Shown piece by piece: positions 42,723 to 51,388 of a stretch of 64,000 nucleotides of DNA. Origin of the DNA: VRUE01 sp963695835. GTDB lineage: Bacteria; Actinomycetota; Thermoleophilia; Solirubrobacterales; 70-9. How positions within the stretch are numbered: position 1 is the first letter of the stretch; each line of letters starts with the position of its first letter. Where the stretch lies: positions 62,001 through 126,000 of the forward strand of contig CAVOHR010000001.1 of assembly GCA_963695835.1 (NCBI GenBank), given 5' to 3'. A program made the translations under genes and the position numbers. The notes below the pieces were generated by a model. It had not been told where the DNA came from, made no database searches, and saw only the letters and a program-made list of their open reading frames with translations.

Positions 42723-43598
42723 TTGGCCCCTTCCGCCCCCACCGCCGTGGTCTGCGACACCACGGCCTACCTGCCACCCGAGCTGATCGCCTCCCACGGC
42801 ATCGAGCAGATCAGCCTCTACGTCTCGATCGACGGCGACCAGCGGCGGGAGTCCGAGATCGGCGACTACGGCGAGTTCTTCGAGCGGCTGCGCTCCTCCG
42901 AGGGCGGCGCCACCACCTCGCAGCCCTCGATCGGCGACTTCGTCTCGGTCTACGAGCCGCTGCTCGACGCCGGCCGCGAGGTCGTCTCGGTCCACATCTC
43001 CTCCGGCATCTCCGGCACCTTCGAGGCCGCCGGCCAGGCCCGCGAGCGGCTGATCGCCGAGGACCGGGGCGGCGAGCGGATCCACCTCTTCGACTCGCGC
43101 TCGGCCTGCGGGGGCACCGGGCTCTGCGTGCTTGCCGCAGCCGCCGCGGCGGCGGGTGGCGCCGACGGCGACGCGGCCCTCGCCCGCGCCCGCCAGGCGC
43201 GCGAGGAGCTGAAGATGTGGTTCGCGATCGACACCCTCGAGTACCTGCGGCGCGGCGGCCGGATCGGCGGCGCCCGCGCCTGGATCGGCTCGGCGCTGAA
43301 GATCAAGCCGATCCTCACCCTGGAGGAAGAGATCACCCCGGTCGAGCGGGTGCGGACTCGGGCCCGCTCGATCCAGCGGCTGCGCGACTACGCCCGCAAG
43401 CGCCACGAGTCCGGCGCCGACGCCTGGGTCGTCCAGCACATCCGCGCCGAGGAGACGGCCGCAGCCCTGGCCGACGACTGCCGCGAGATCTTCGGCTGCG
43501 AGCCCGCCTTCGTCTCCGAGGTCGGCCCGGTGATCGGCGCCCACGTCGGCCCCGGCCTGCTCGGGGTGGGCAGCGTGACGAAGTCGGTCCTCAGCTAG
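42723..43598 (+). CDS. DegV-family fatty-acid-binding protein
   Basis: 291 aa from a TTG at 42723 (LAPSAPTAVVCDTT); the GTG at 42747 would remove the first strand. The two-domain DegV fold is recognisable: VVCDTTAYLPPEL, TSQPSIGDFVSVYEPLL, HISSGISGTFEAAG and DTLEYLRRGGRIGGARAWIG. DegV proteins bind fatty acids and in firmicutes present them to fatty acid kinase; whether a FakA partner exists is not visible here. Confidence 0.88.
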   Translation: MAPSAPTAVVCDTTAYLPPELIASHGIEQISLYVSIDGDQRRESEIGDYGEFFERLRSSEGGATTSQPSIGDFVSVYEPLLDAGREVVSVHISSGISGTFEAAGQARERLIAEDRGGERIHLFDSRSACGGTGLCVLAAAAAAAGGADGDAALARARQAREELKMWFAIDTLEYLRRGGRIGGARAWIGSALKIKPILTLEEEITPVERVRTRARSIQRLRDYARKRHESGADAWVVQHIRAEETAAALADDCREIFGCEPAFVSEVGPVIGAHVGPGLLGVGSVTKSVLS

Positions 43599-43843
43599 CC
43601 GCGGCGGCGCAGGGCGAGCACGCCGATCGCGAAGCCGGCGACAGCGGCGCCGATGACCAGCTCGCGGCGGTGCTCGCGCACCTGGCGGCGCCAGTCGGTC
43701 AGCTCGGCGACCCGGCTGCGCAGCGCGATCACCGAGCGGCTCAGCTCGGCCTGTTCGAGCTCGATGTCACGGCGGATCTGGTCCGGGCCGCGGCCCGGCT
43801 GGCCGGCGGTCGAGGGACGCCCCGGTTCGGGCAGCGAGCTCAC
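43595..43843 (-). CDS. DUF3618-family small membrane protein
   Basis: 82 aa. Pro/Gly-rich N-terminus, then IRRDIELEQAELSRSVIALR, the DUF3618 helix, a second helix and one C-terminal span (VIGAAVAGFAIGVLAL). The GTG start overlaps the upstream holin-like gene stop as GTGA. Role unknown; such proteins accompany holin-like membrane proteins in actinobacteria. Confidence 0.8.
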   Translation of the reverse strand: MSSLPEPGRPSTAGQPGRGPDQIRRDIELEQAELSRSVIALRSRVAELTDWRRQVREHRRELVIGAAVAGFAIGVLALRRRG

Positions 43844-44271
43844 TCCCCCTCCCCCTCCCCTTCGAAGACGCTCTTCGTCTTCTTCGCCTCCGCGATCGCC
43901 TGCTCGGGCACAGGCGGGGCGCCCGACTGGACCGCTTTGTAGGCGACCAGGCCGGCGACCCCGGCGATCAGCAGGAAGGCCGCCGCCTCGATGAAGAAGC
44001 CGGGCCAGAACTTGCCGTCGAAGACTTCTTCGTTGAGCAGCCAGGCGATCCCCTCCATCACCAGGATCAGGGCCAGGAAGGCGAAGGTGCCGGCGGCGGC
44101 CCCGACCGCGGAGCCGCGCAGGATGCTGCCGACCTTCTGGCTGACCTCGGCCTTGGCGAGCTCGAGCTCCTCGCGGACAAGCACCGAGGTCTTTTCGGAG
44201 ACGTCGAAGACGAGCTCGCCGACAGACCTGCGGTCGGGCTCCTGGGGCGGCGTCGCGTTCGGGTCGGCCAT
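43840..44271 (-). CDS. Holin-like (DUF1469-type) two-span membrane protein
   Basis: 143 aa from ATG 44271. An amphipathic N-terminal helix (TSVLVREELELAKAEVSQKV) precedes two membrane segments (GTFAFLALILVMEGIAWLL and FFIEAAAFLLIAGVAGLVAY) and a charged tail, matching the phage-holin-family/DUF1469 proteins found in actinobacterial chromosomes. Despite the name these are not phage genes. It is coupled to the DUF3618 gene. Confidence 0.8.
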   Translation of the reverse strand: MADPNATPPQEPDRRSVGELVFDVSEKTSVLVREELELAKAEVSQKVGSILRGSAVGAAAGTFAFLALILVMEGIAWLLNEEVFDGKFWPGFFIEAAAFLLIAGVAGLVAYKAVQSGAPPVPEQAIAEAKKTKSVFEGEGEGE

Positions 44272-44279
44272 CGCGATCG

Positions 44280-44414
44280 CTACTCCGGGGGCTCCTCTTC
44301 GAAGGCCCGCCGCCAGACGAACGCGGCGAGCCGCGCCGCGGCGATGCTGGCCAGCGCGCTGCTGGCGGCCAGCAGGCCGCTCCACATCAGTCGCTTGACT
44401 ATGTCGTTGTCCAT
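44280..44414 (-). CDS. Very small membrane protein, DUF4235-like
   Basis: 44 aa: MDNDIVKRLMWSGLLAASSA at the start, one hydrophobic segment and a charged end AFVWRRAFEEEPPE. It lies 8 bp before the holin-like gene on the same strand. The pattern recalls DUF4235 proteins, which often neighbour DUF3618 and holin-like genes, but it is shorter. Support comes from position and composition only. Confidence 0.55.
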   Translation of the reverse strand: MDNDIVKRLMWSGLLAASSALASIAAARLAAFVWRRAFEEEPPE

Positions 44415-44430
44415 CGCGGCCCGACCTTAC

Positions 44431-45039
44431 CTATCGCGGCTCGAGGCCGTCGCAGATCGTCGCCGTGACAAGAGACTTTGCCTGTTCGAAGTCGGCGTCG
44501 GAGGCCGGGATCAGGTCGAAGATCCAGCCGGAGAGGAGCTGCTCGATCGCGCCGTAGAACGACATCGAGGCGAAGTTCGGGTCGATGTCGCGGCGGAAGG
44601 CGCCCGACTCCTGGCCGTCGGCGACGATCCTGGCGATCGAGTCGTAGGCGCGGCGGATCTCCGGCAGGTGCGTGCGGCCGAAGCTGTTGGCGGCCCGGGT
44701 CACCTCGACGATGATCACCTTCATCAGCTCCGGGTTGTGGCGGTAGGAGTCGACGATGAAGCCGGCCACCGCCTCGAGCTTCGCGCGCGGGGACAGCTCG
44801 GCGCTGCGGTCGGCCTCCTCGATCGCCGCCAGCAGCAGCGACCAGCGCTCGCTGAACAGCTCGTTGAGGACCTCGTCCTTCGACTTGAAGTAGTGGTAGA
44901 CGAGCCCGTAGGCGACGCCGGCCTCGTCGGCGATGTCGGCGACCCGGGTCGAGTGGAAGCCCTGGCGGGCGAAGACGCGGATCGCCGCGTCGAGGATCTG
45001 GCGCCGCTTGTCGATCGCCGGGACTTTCGAGCTGGCCAT
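44431..45039 (-). CDS. TetR-family transcriptional repressor
   Basis: 202 aa. N-terminal TetR HTH: RRQILDAAIRVFARQGFHST, VADIADEAGVAYGLVYHYFK (~residues 12-52), then a helical ligand domain. The ATG overlaps the nitrilase stop (ATGA), so both are one operon. A perfect dyad TGACTG-AC-CAGTCA (45877-45890) in the operon's promoter is its most likely operator, implying autoregulation. Confidence 0.9.
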   Translation of the reverse strand: MASSKVPAIDKRRQILDAAIRVFARQGFHSTRVADIADEAGVAYGLVYHYFKSKDEVLNELFSERWSLLLAAIEEADRSAELSPRAKLEAVAGFIVDSYRHNPELMKVIIVEVTRAANSFGRTHLPEIRRAYDSIARIVADGQESGAFRRDIDPNFASMSFYGAIEQLLSGWIFDLIPASDADFEQAKSLVTATICDGLEPR

Positions 45040-45872
45040 CAGGCGTGGGCCTCCATCGGTTGGGGCCAAACGTAGGCGGCGGGGCGGCGGTTGGCGAGCG
45101 AGGGCAGCGTCTCGCGGATCCGCTCCTGCGCCGCCAGGTCGAGGTCGGCGGTGACGAAGCCCTCGCCGTCGGCGGCGGTGGCGAGCACCACGCCCCAGGG
45201 GTCGACGATCGCCGAGCGGCCGCAGGAGCTGTAGTGGGGCGGCGCCTCGCCGACCTGGTTGGGGGCGAGGACGAAGACCTGATTCTCGATCGCCCGCGCC
45301 CGCAGCAGCGTCTCCCAGTGGTCGCGGCCGGTGGCCAGGGTGAAGGCCGAGGGGACGGCGATCAGCCGGGCGCCGCGCACGGCGAGGATCCGGTACAGCT
45401 CGGGGAAGCGGAGGTCGTAGCAGACGGTCAGGCCGACGCCGACCCCACCGATCGCCGCGTCGACGATCTCCTCGCCCGCCTGCTCGTGGTCGGACTCGCG
45501 GTAGGCGACGCCGCCGGCTTCGACGTCGAACATGTGGATCTTGCGGTAGACGGCGAGGTCCTCCCCGCCGGGCCCGATCAGCACCGAGGTGTTGAACGAC
45601 TTGCCGCCCTCCCCGCCGCGCTCGCAGATGCTGCCGGCGAGCAGGTCGACGCCCAGCTCGCGCGCCCAGCCGCGGGCGGCTTCGAGGCTGGGGCCGTCGA
45701 GCGGCTCGGCGGCGGCCGCCATCTCCTCGCCGGAGGCGAGCAGGTTCCACTTCTCGGGCAGGGCGACCAGCTCGGCGCCGCCGGCCGCGGCGGCGCGCAC
45801 CAGCCGCTCCGCGGTGGCGAGGTTGCGTGCCTTGTCGGCGTCGGAGTTGAGCTGTACGGCGGCTACGCGCAT
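45039..45872 (-). CDS. Carbon-nitrogen hydrolase (nitrilase superfamily)
   Basis: 277 aa. The catalytic Glu-Lys-Cys triad is visible in ALPEKWNL (~residue 42), YRKIHMFD (~112) and LTVCYDLRFPELYR (~150), plus RARAIENQVFVLAPNQVG. The closest pattern is the omega-amidase/Nit2-like branch, which hydrolyses amides such as deaminated glutathione or alpha-ketoglutaramate; the exact substrate is not certain. First gene of the operon with the TetR regulator. Confidence 0.9.
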   Translation of the reverse strand: MRVAAVQLNSDADKARNLATAERLVRAAAAGGAELVALPEKWNLLASGEEMAAAAEPLDGPSLEAARGWARELGVDLLAGSICERGGEGGKSFNTSVLIGPGGEDLAVYRKIHMFDVEAGGVAYRESDHEQAGEEIVDAAIGGVGVGLTVCYDLRFPELYRILAVRGARLIAVPSAFTLATGRDHWETLLRARAIENQVFVLAPNQVGEAPPHYSSCGRSAIVDPWGVVLATAADGEGFVTADLDLAAQERIRETLPSLANRRPAAYVWPQPMEAHA

Positions 45873-45876
45873 CGGC

Positions 45877-45890
45877 TGACTGACCAGTCA
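45877..45890. promoter_or_regulatory. TetR-type operator of the nitrilase-tetR operon
   Basis: TGACTGACCAGTCA is a perfect 6-2-6 dyad 4 bp upstream of the nitrilase ATG and downstream of the -10 box TATACT (complement of 45908-45913). A bound repressor would block transcription initiation or early elongation. The adjacent TetR gene is the obvious candidate ligand. Confidence 0.7.
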
Positions 45891-45907
45891 ATCGGTTTGG
45901 TGGGGCC

Positions 45908-45913
45908 AGTATA
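45908..45913 (-). promoter_or_regulatory. -10 box of the nitrilase-tetR operon
   Basis: TATACT on the minus strand, 5 of 6 matches to TATAAT, about 35 bp before the nitrilase start. No clear -35 hexamer was seen at 17-18 bp. Confidence 0.5.
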
Positions 45914-46006
45914 GGTGGGTTCGGGGCGTACGATCGACGGCCCGGTGAGCAACGCTGAACCTGGAGGCGATCGAAGCATCGCGCGGGGAGATCGCCGCCG
46001 CCGCCT

Positions 46007-46024
46007 CCCGTCAGCGCCGACGGG
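46007..46024. terminator. Possible terminator hairpin after the SDR gene
   Basis: CCCGTC-AGCGCC-GACGGG is a perfect 6-bp stem about 35 bp beyond the stop of the SDR gene at 46059. No T-run follows, so Rho-independent activity is doubtful. Confidence 0.3.
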
Positions 46025-46058
46025 GACGTGCCGGCAGGGCGGGTGGTGGCGCGGGCGG

Positions 46059-46901
46059 TTAGATGCGCAGGAACGCGGCGAGGAGGCGGTCGAGGGCGCG
46101 ATCGGGGAGCAGGCGGCGCAGGAGGACCTGGCCCTGCGCGTCGAGGCCGACCCGGTAGCGGGTACGGGGGCGCCGCGCGGTGAGCGCCCGGTCGATCGCC
46201 CTCGCTGCCTTCCCGGGCGCGATCCCGCGCGCGGCCGTTCTCCGCGCCCCGTCCTGCAGGGCGGCGAGCCGCTTGCCGTAGAGCTGCTCCTGCTGCGCCG
46301 GCGCGCGCGCGGCCATCTCCTCGTAGGTGCTCACCGCGCGCTCCCAGATCGGGGTGTCGATCGATCCCGGCTCGATCACCGCCACCTCGATTCCCCACGG
46401 GCGCAGCTCCTGGCGCAGCGAGTCGGCGACCGCCTCCAGCCCGAACTTCGCGGCGTGGTACGGCCCCCCGAAGGGCAGAGCCATGCGCCCGCCGGCCGAG
46501 CTGACGAAGACGACCCGGCCGCTCGCGCGGCGGATCAGCGGCAGCATCGCCTGGGACACCGCCACCTGCCCGGTCAGGTTGACCTCGATCTGCCTGCGGA
46601 AGTCGTCGATGGGGATCGTCTCGAGCGGCCCCATGATGCCGATGCCGGCGTTGTTGACCAGCCCGTCGAGACCGGCCTCCCCCACCTCCGCGCCGATCCG
46701 CTCGGCAGCCGCCGCGATCTGGGCGGCGTCGGTTACGTCGAGCATCAGCGGCGCGATTCGCTCCGACCCCGCCTCGCGCAGCGAATCGGCATCTGCCTCC
46801 CTGCGGACCCCGGCGAAGACCCGCCACCCCTCGCGGTCCATCCGCAGCGCGCAGGCCCGCCCGATCCCCGTCGACGCTCCGGTGACCAGGACCGACTTCA
46901 C
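46059..46901 (-). CDS. Short-chain dehydrogenase/reductase
   Basis: 280 aa from a GTG at 46901. TGASTGIG (residues ~7-14), NNAGIGIMG, the catalytic Ser in VFVSSAGG and YHAAK (~155-159). Classical SDR with a C-terminal extension of ~60 basic residues ending LLAAFLRI, possibly membrane-associated. TACGCT (complement of 46908-46913) 6 bp upstream suggests a leaderless transcript. Substrate unknown. Confidence 0.9.
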   Translation of the reverse strand: MKSVLVTGASTGIGRACALRMDREGWRVFAGVRREADADSLREAGSERIAPLMLDVTDAAQIAAAAERIGAEVGEAGLDGLVNNAGIGIMGPLETIPIDDFRRQIEVNLTGQVAVSQAMLPLIRRASGRVVFVSSAGGRMALPFGGPYHAAKFGLEAVADSLRQELRPWGIEVAVIEPGSIDTPIWERAVSTYEEMAARAPAQQEQLYGKRLAALQDGARRTAARGIAPGKAARAIDRALTARRPRTRYRVGLDAQGQVLLRRLLPDRALDRLLAAFLRI

Positions 46902-46920
46902 GCAGCCAGCGTAGCCGCCG

Positions 46921-47625
46921 TCAGCCGCGGTCGGCGCGGTGGCGCTCGAGCTCGGCGACCATCAGCTTCGTGTGGAGGGCGGCGATCAGGTCCTGGAGGG
47001 GCTGGGCGCCGGCCTCGAGCATCTCGACCACGCGCTCGGGCGAGACCTCGCCGGCGAGGCGGCTCATCACCACGTCGACCTCCTGGCGGACCAGCTCTTC
47101 GATCGCCGTCTTGTAGCGCAGGGTGTCGTAGACGGTGAAGCCGATCTGCTCGTCGTAGCCGCCGGCACGGAAGCGGCCGATCGCCTCGATGATCTTCACG
47201 TCGGAGGGCGAGTAGCCGCGGCTGTTGGGGCTCAGCACCTCCAGCCCCTCGAGCCGGTCGAGCACCTCCCTGGGGACGCCGTAGCGCTCGCGCACCTCGG
47301 TGGCGCTGGTCCGCGTGCGCTCGCCGGCCAGGGCACGGTCGAGGATGCGGTCCTCCAGCTCGAGCAGGGCGCGGGCCCGCTCGGGGTCCTCGTCGAGCAC
47401 CGCCTTGATCGCCTTCAGCGGCATGAAGCGCTCCTCCTGCAACTGCTTGATCAGCCTGATCCGGTCGACGAACTCGGGCGGGTAGTAGGCCATGTTGCGG
47501 CTCGTCTTCACCGGCTCCGGCAAGAGACCCTCGCGCAGGTAGTGCTTGATCGTCGGGGCGGGGACACCCGAGGCCTCGGCAAGCTCCCCCATCTTGAGCA
47601 GCGATTTCTCCACGCTGGCGCTCAT
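46921..47625 (-). CDS. MerR-family transcriptional regulator
   Basis: 234 aa. N-terminal MerR HTH: LKMGELAEASGVPAPTIKHY, LREGLLPEPVKTSRNMAYYP, followed by a coiled-coil and a long C-terminal helical domain without metal-binding cysteines, so it probably senses an organic ligand. The ATG overlaps the CaiB-like gene stop (ATGA). It is likely to control the acyl-CoA genes upstream. Confidence 0.88.
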   Translation of the reverse strand: MSASVEKSLLKMGELAEASGVPAPTIKHYLREGLLPEPVKTSRNMAYYPPEFVDRIRLIKQLQEERFMPLKAIKAVLDEDPERARALLELEDRILDRALAGERTRTSATEVRERYGVPREVLDRLEGLEVLSPNSRGYSPSDVKIIEAIGRFRAGGYDEQIGFTVYDTLRYKTAIEELVRQEVDVVMSRLAGEVSPERVVEMLEAGAQPLQDLIAALHTKLMVAELERHRADRG

Positions 47626-48858
47626 GCGCGGAAGGTGGAGGCGGCGTCGGCGCTGGGCCCGGCCGCCGCGCCCGACTCCTTCATCGCCGCTATCTCCCGG
47701 TCGGAGTAGCCGGCCTCGTGCAGCACCTCGTCGGTGTGCTCGCCGAAGGCCGGGGCCGGGCGGGTCGGATCGGCGGGGGTGCGGCTGAGCTTGACCGGGG
47801 CGGCGAGCTGGCGCACCGTGCCGAGCTGCGGCTGCTCCGTCTCGACCACCATCTCGCGGGCGCGGACCAGCTCGGAGTCGAGCGCCTCGTCGAGGTCGAG
47901 GACCGGCTCGATGCAGCAGTCGTGCTCGTCGTTGAACGCCTTCCACTCCTCGCGGCTGCGCGAGCGGAAGACCGCGGCGACCTCGCGCCAAGCCTCGGAG
48001 CCGGGCGCCTCGAACTGCCTCTCGACCAGCTCGGGACGGTCGACCCCGTTGCAGAAGGCGGCCCAGAACTTCGGCTCCAGGGCGCCGCAGCTGACCCAGC
48101 CGTCGGCGGCCTCGTAGGGCAGGTAGCAGAGCAGCCCGCCGGCCAGCTGCTGCTCGCCGCGGCGCGGCACCTCGCCGTCGCAGAAGTAGCGCCCGGCGAC
48201 CAGCGCCAGCCAGGAGAGCGCCCCGTCGGCCATCGAGACGTCGACGAACTGGCCCTCGCCCGAGCGGCGGGCGCTCGTGCAGGGCCGCCAGCATCGCGAA
48301 GGCGGCCATCAGCCCGCCGCCGCCGAGGTCGGCGATCTGCCCGGCCGACTGGACCGGCGGCCCGTCCCTGGCGCCGGTCAGGCCGAGCAGGCCGACCAGC
48401 CCGAGGTAGTTCATGTCGTGGCCGGCGCGCTGGGCGTAGGGCCCGTCCTGGCCGTAGCCGGTGATCGCGCAGAAGACGATCCCGGGGTTGGCCTCGCGCA
48501 TCCGCTCGTAGCCGACCCCGAGCCGGTCGAGCACCCCCGGGCGGAAGCCGTCGAGGACGACGTCGTAGGACTCGACCAGGCGCAGCAGCGCCTCCCGCCC
48601 TGCCTCGCTCTTCAGGTCGAGGCGGATCGAGCGCTTGCCGCGGTTGAGCGAGAGGTAGAGCGCCGAGCGGGTGCCCAGCTCCTGCTGCTCCTCGCCGCCG
48701 TAGTAGGGCGGCGCCCAGCGGATGTAGTCGCCCATGCCGGTGTCCTCGACCTTCAGCACCTCGGCGCCGAGGTCGGCGAGCAGCAGCGAGCAGAAGCCGC
48801 CGGGCAGCAGCCGCGTCAGGTCGAGGACCCTGACGTCGCTAAGCGGCAGACCGCTCAC
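47622..48858 (-). pseudogene. CaiB/BaiF-family CoA transferase with a frameshift
   Basis: The first ~198 codons from the GTG at 48858 give the N-terminus (VRVLDLTRLLPGGFCSLLLA, DLKSEAGREALLRLV, GHDMNYLGLVGLLGLTG). Around 48261-48279 the frame is lost; the correct continuation (GEGQFVDVSMADGALSW ... ending at the TGA 47622) lies in another frame. A missing GC dinucleotide, or one extra base, in CGAGCGCCCGCCGCTCGGG explains it. Together the parts encode ~412 residues, the family's usual length. Either a recent pseudogene or a sequencing error in a GC-rich spot. Confidence 0.8.
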
Positions 48859-49735
48859 GCTTCGGCACCCCGAGCAGCTCGCGGGCCTCGGCGACCGTCG
48901 CGGCGCGGCGGCCGACGTCCTCGGCCATCTGGCGCGCCTTGGCGATCAGCTCGCCGTTCGACTTCGCCATCTCGCCGTTCGGCAGGTAGAGGTTGTCCTC
49001 GAGCCCGGCGCGGACGTTGCCGCCGAGGACCAGGGCTGCGCCGAGCAGCTTCCACTGGTCGCGCGAGATGCCGATCACCTGCCACTGGTTGGCGCCCTCG
49101 GCGCCGCCGGGGATCTGGTCGGACATGAAGGCGACGTTGCGGGCGGTCGGCCGGATGCCGCCGTTGACCCCCATCACCAGCGAGACCTGCAACGGCGTCC
49201 GCTCGAGCAGCCCCATGTCGATCAGCGGGTCGAGGTTGGCGACGTGGCCGGCGTCGAAGCACTCGTGCTCGGGCTTGATCCCCAGCTCCTTCATCGCCGT
49301 CAGGAACTCGATGATCGTGTCGAAGCTGTTCTCGAAGACCGCCTTGAAGACGAAGTCCTTGCGCCGGGCGCTGTACTTGGCGTAGTTCATCGAGCTCATG
49401 TTGAGCGCCGCCACGTCGGGCCGCAGCGCGCGCAGGTACTCGATCCGCTTCTCGATCGGGATCCCGATCGCCCCGGTCGAGTAGTTGACGATCACGTCGC
49501 CGACCTCGGCCAGGATCGCCTCGGTGATCGCCTGGAAGTCCTCGATCTCATAGGAGGGCGTGCCGTCCGGCTTGCGGGCGTGGATGTGGATCTGCGAGGC
49601 GCCCTCGTCGACGGCCCGCCGCGCCTCGGCCGCGTACTCCTCCGGCGTGTAGGGGATCGCCGGGCACTGGTCGCGATTGGCGATCACGCCGCTGATCGAG
49701 CAGCTGATCACGACCGGGTCGTCAAAAGAACTCAC
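48839..49735 (-). CDS. Beta-keto acid cleavage enzyme (BKACE, DUF849)
   Basis: 298 aa from a GTG at 49735 with GGAGGTGG as ribosome site. TIM-barrel BKACE family: IHIHARKPDGTPS supplies the zinc-binding histidines, with NYSTGA, PEHECFDAGHVAN and VMGVNGG. The family condenses a beta-keto acid with acetyl-CoA to give acetoacetate and a CoA ester. Its neighbours (CoA transferase, carboxyltransferase, enoyl-CoA hydratase, acyl-CoA dehydrogenase) fit breakdown of a beta-keto acid, substrate unknown. Confidence 0.9.
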   Translation of the reverse strand: MSSFDDPVVISCSISGVIANRDQCPAIPYTPEEYAAEARRAVDEGASQIHIHARKPDGTPSYEIEDFQAITEAILAEVGDVIVNYSTGAIGIPIEKRIEYLRALRPDVAALNMSSMNYAKYSARRKDFVFKAVFENSFDTIIEFLTAMKELGIKPEHECFDAGHVANLDPLIDMGLLERTPLQVSLVMGVNGGIRPTARNVAFMSDQIPGGAEGANQWQVIGISRDQWKLLGAALVLGGNVRAGLEDNLYLPNGEMAKSNGELIAKARQMAEDVGRRAATVAEARELLGVPKRERSAA

Positions 49736-49760
49736 GATCCACCTCCACGGGTCGTTTTAG

Positions 49761-49775
49761 TCGGGCATAGCCCGA
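49761..49775. terminator. Hairpin between the carboxyltransferase and BKACE genes
   Basis: TCGGGC-ATA-GCCCGA in the 57-bp gap. It could attenuate transcription between the two leftward genes, or be a small palindromic repeat. No T-run follows on the transcribed strand. Confidence 0.3.
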
Positions 49776-49792
49776 ATAAGTCGCCCCGCCCC

Positions 49793-51388
49793 TCATACCG
49801 GCATCACCCCGTGGCGTTTGGCGGGCTTCTCGACGTGCTTGGTCCGCGCCATGCGCAGCGCCCTGACGATCGTCGGGCGGGTCTCGCGCGGGTCGATGAT
49901 GTCGTCGATCACCGCGTTGCCGGCGGCGATGTAGGGGTCGATCTGCTCGCGCACCGCGTTCAGCATCGCCTCGCGGGTCGCCTCCGGGTCCTCGGAGGCC
50001 TCGATCGCCGAGCGGCCGATGATGTTGACCGCGCCCTCGGCGCCCATCACCGAGATCTCCGCCCCCGGCCAGGCGACGATCAGGTCGGGCTCGTAGGCCT
50101 TGCCGCACATCACGTAGTAGCCGGCGCCGTAGGCCTTGCGGACGACCACCGTCACCTTCGGCACCGTCGCCCGGCTGACCGCGTAGAGCATCTTCGCCCC
50201 GTGGCGGATGATCCCGGCGTGCTCGACCTTCGCGCCGACCATGAAGCCGGGGACGTCCTGGAGGAAGACGAGCGGGATGTTGAAGGCGTCGCAGAGGTTG
50301 ATGAAGCGGGCCGCCTTGTCGGCTGAGTCGTTGTCGAGGATGCCGGCCAGCTGCTTCGGCTGGTTGGCGACGATCCCGACCGGCTGGCCGCCGAAGCGGG
50401 CGAAGCAGGTGATCAGCGTCTTGGCGAACTTCGGCTTCAGGTCGAACCACTCGCCGTCGTCGACGATCTCGCCGATCACGTCGTACATGTCGTACGGCTG
50501 GCGCGATGACTCGGGGACGATCTCGAGCAGCTTCTCCGACATGCGGTCGTCGGGGTCGGCGGTCTCTACCAGCGGCGGCTTCTGCTCGCAGTTGGCGGGG
50601 AAGTAGGAGAGGTACCTCTTGACCGCCTCGATGCACTCGGGGTCGTCGGGGACCTCGAGGTCCCCGACTCCCGACTTGCGGCAGTGGACCTTGGCGCCGC
50701 CCAGCTCCTCCATCGAGATGTCCTCGCCGGTGACGGCTTTGGTCAGGTGCGGGCCGGCGAGCGCCATCGCCCCCTGGCCGGAGACCATCGGCACGAAGTC
50801 CGCCAGCGCCGGGATGTAGGCGGTGCCGGCCGCGCAGGGGCCCATCATCGCCGCGACCATCGGGATCACCCCCGACATTTCGACCTCCTCGCGGAACAGG
50901 TGGCCGGAGCCGGCGAAGAGCGAACCGGCCGCCTCCTGGATGCGGGCGCCGGCCGAGTCGAGCAGCCAGACGAACGGCATCCGCTTGGAGAGCGCCATCT
51001 CGCGCAGCCGGGTGACCTTCAGCTCGCCGGTCATCCCCATCGAGCCGGCCATCACGGTGAAGTCGTAGGCGGCGATGCAGGAGGGGCGGCCGTCGACGTC
51101 GCCCCAGCCGGTGATCACGCCGTCGGCCGGCGCCTCCTTGCCCTCCATCGCCCGCTGGGCGAAGTGCGGGCGGCCGTGGATCCCCAGCTCGACGAAGGTC
51201 CCCGCGTCGACCAGCAGGTCGATCCGCTCGCGCGCGGTCAGCTTGCCGCGCTCGTGCTGCTTGGCGACCTTCTCCTCGCCGCCGCCGAGCTTCGCCTTCT
51301 CGCGCCGCTCGTGCAGCTGCTCGGTCAGCTCGCCGAGCGGGGCGACGCCCGGAAGCAGGTGCTTGGAATCTTGCTCGGTGCTGCCCAT
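49793..51388 (-). CDS. Acyl-CoA carboxylase, carboxyltransferase (beta) subunit
   Basis: 531 aa from ATG 51388, preceded by GGGGAGA and overlapping the stop of the enoyl-CoA hydratase as TAATG. Carboxyltransferase signature: RERIDLLVDAGTFVELG, LLDSAGARIQEA, GPCAAGTAYIPAL and PGFMVGAKVEHAG in the second half. It would transfer carboxyl groups from biotin to acetyl-, propionyl- or methylcrotonyl-CoA. No biotin carboxylase or biotin carrier gene is adjacent, so its partner must be encoded elsewhere. Confidence 0.92.
   Translation of the reverse strand: MGSTEQDSKHLLPGVAPLGELTEQLHERREKAKLGGGEEKVAKQHERGKLTARERIDLLVDAGTFVELGIHGRPHFAQRAMEGKEAPADGVITGWGDVDGRPSCIAAYDFTVMAGSMGMTGELKVTRLREMALSKRMPFVWLLDSAGARIQEAAGSLFAGSGHLFREEVEMSGVIPMVAAMMGPCAAGTAYIPALADFVPMVSGQGAMALAGPHLTKAVTGEDISMEELGGAKVHCRKSGVGDLEVPDDPECIEAVKRYLSYFPANCEQKPPLVETADPDDRMSEKLLEIVPESSRQPYDMYDVIGEIVDDGEWFDLKPKFAKTLITCFARFGGQPVGIVANQPKQLAGILDNDSADKAARFINLCDAFNIPLVFLQDVPGFMVGAKVEHAGIIRHGAKMLYAVSRATVPKVTVVVRKAYGAGYYVMCGKAYEPDLIVAWPGAEISVMGAEGAVNIIGRSAIEASEDPEATREAMLNAVREQIDPYIAAGNAVIDDIIDPRETRPTIVRALRMARTKHVEKPAKRHGVMPV

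Noticed and set aside
43840..44271. Holin-like gene as evidence of a prophage
   Set aside because: This holin-named family is a common chromosomal membrane protein in actinobacteria and no other phage genes are present.
46023..46060. GGGACGTGCCGGCAGG as a sixth P2 copy
   Set aside because: Only the first ten bases match and no complementary right arm follows.
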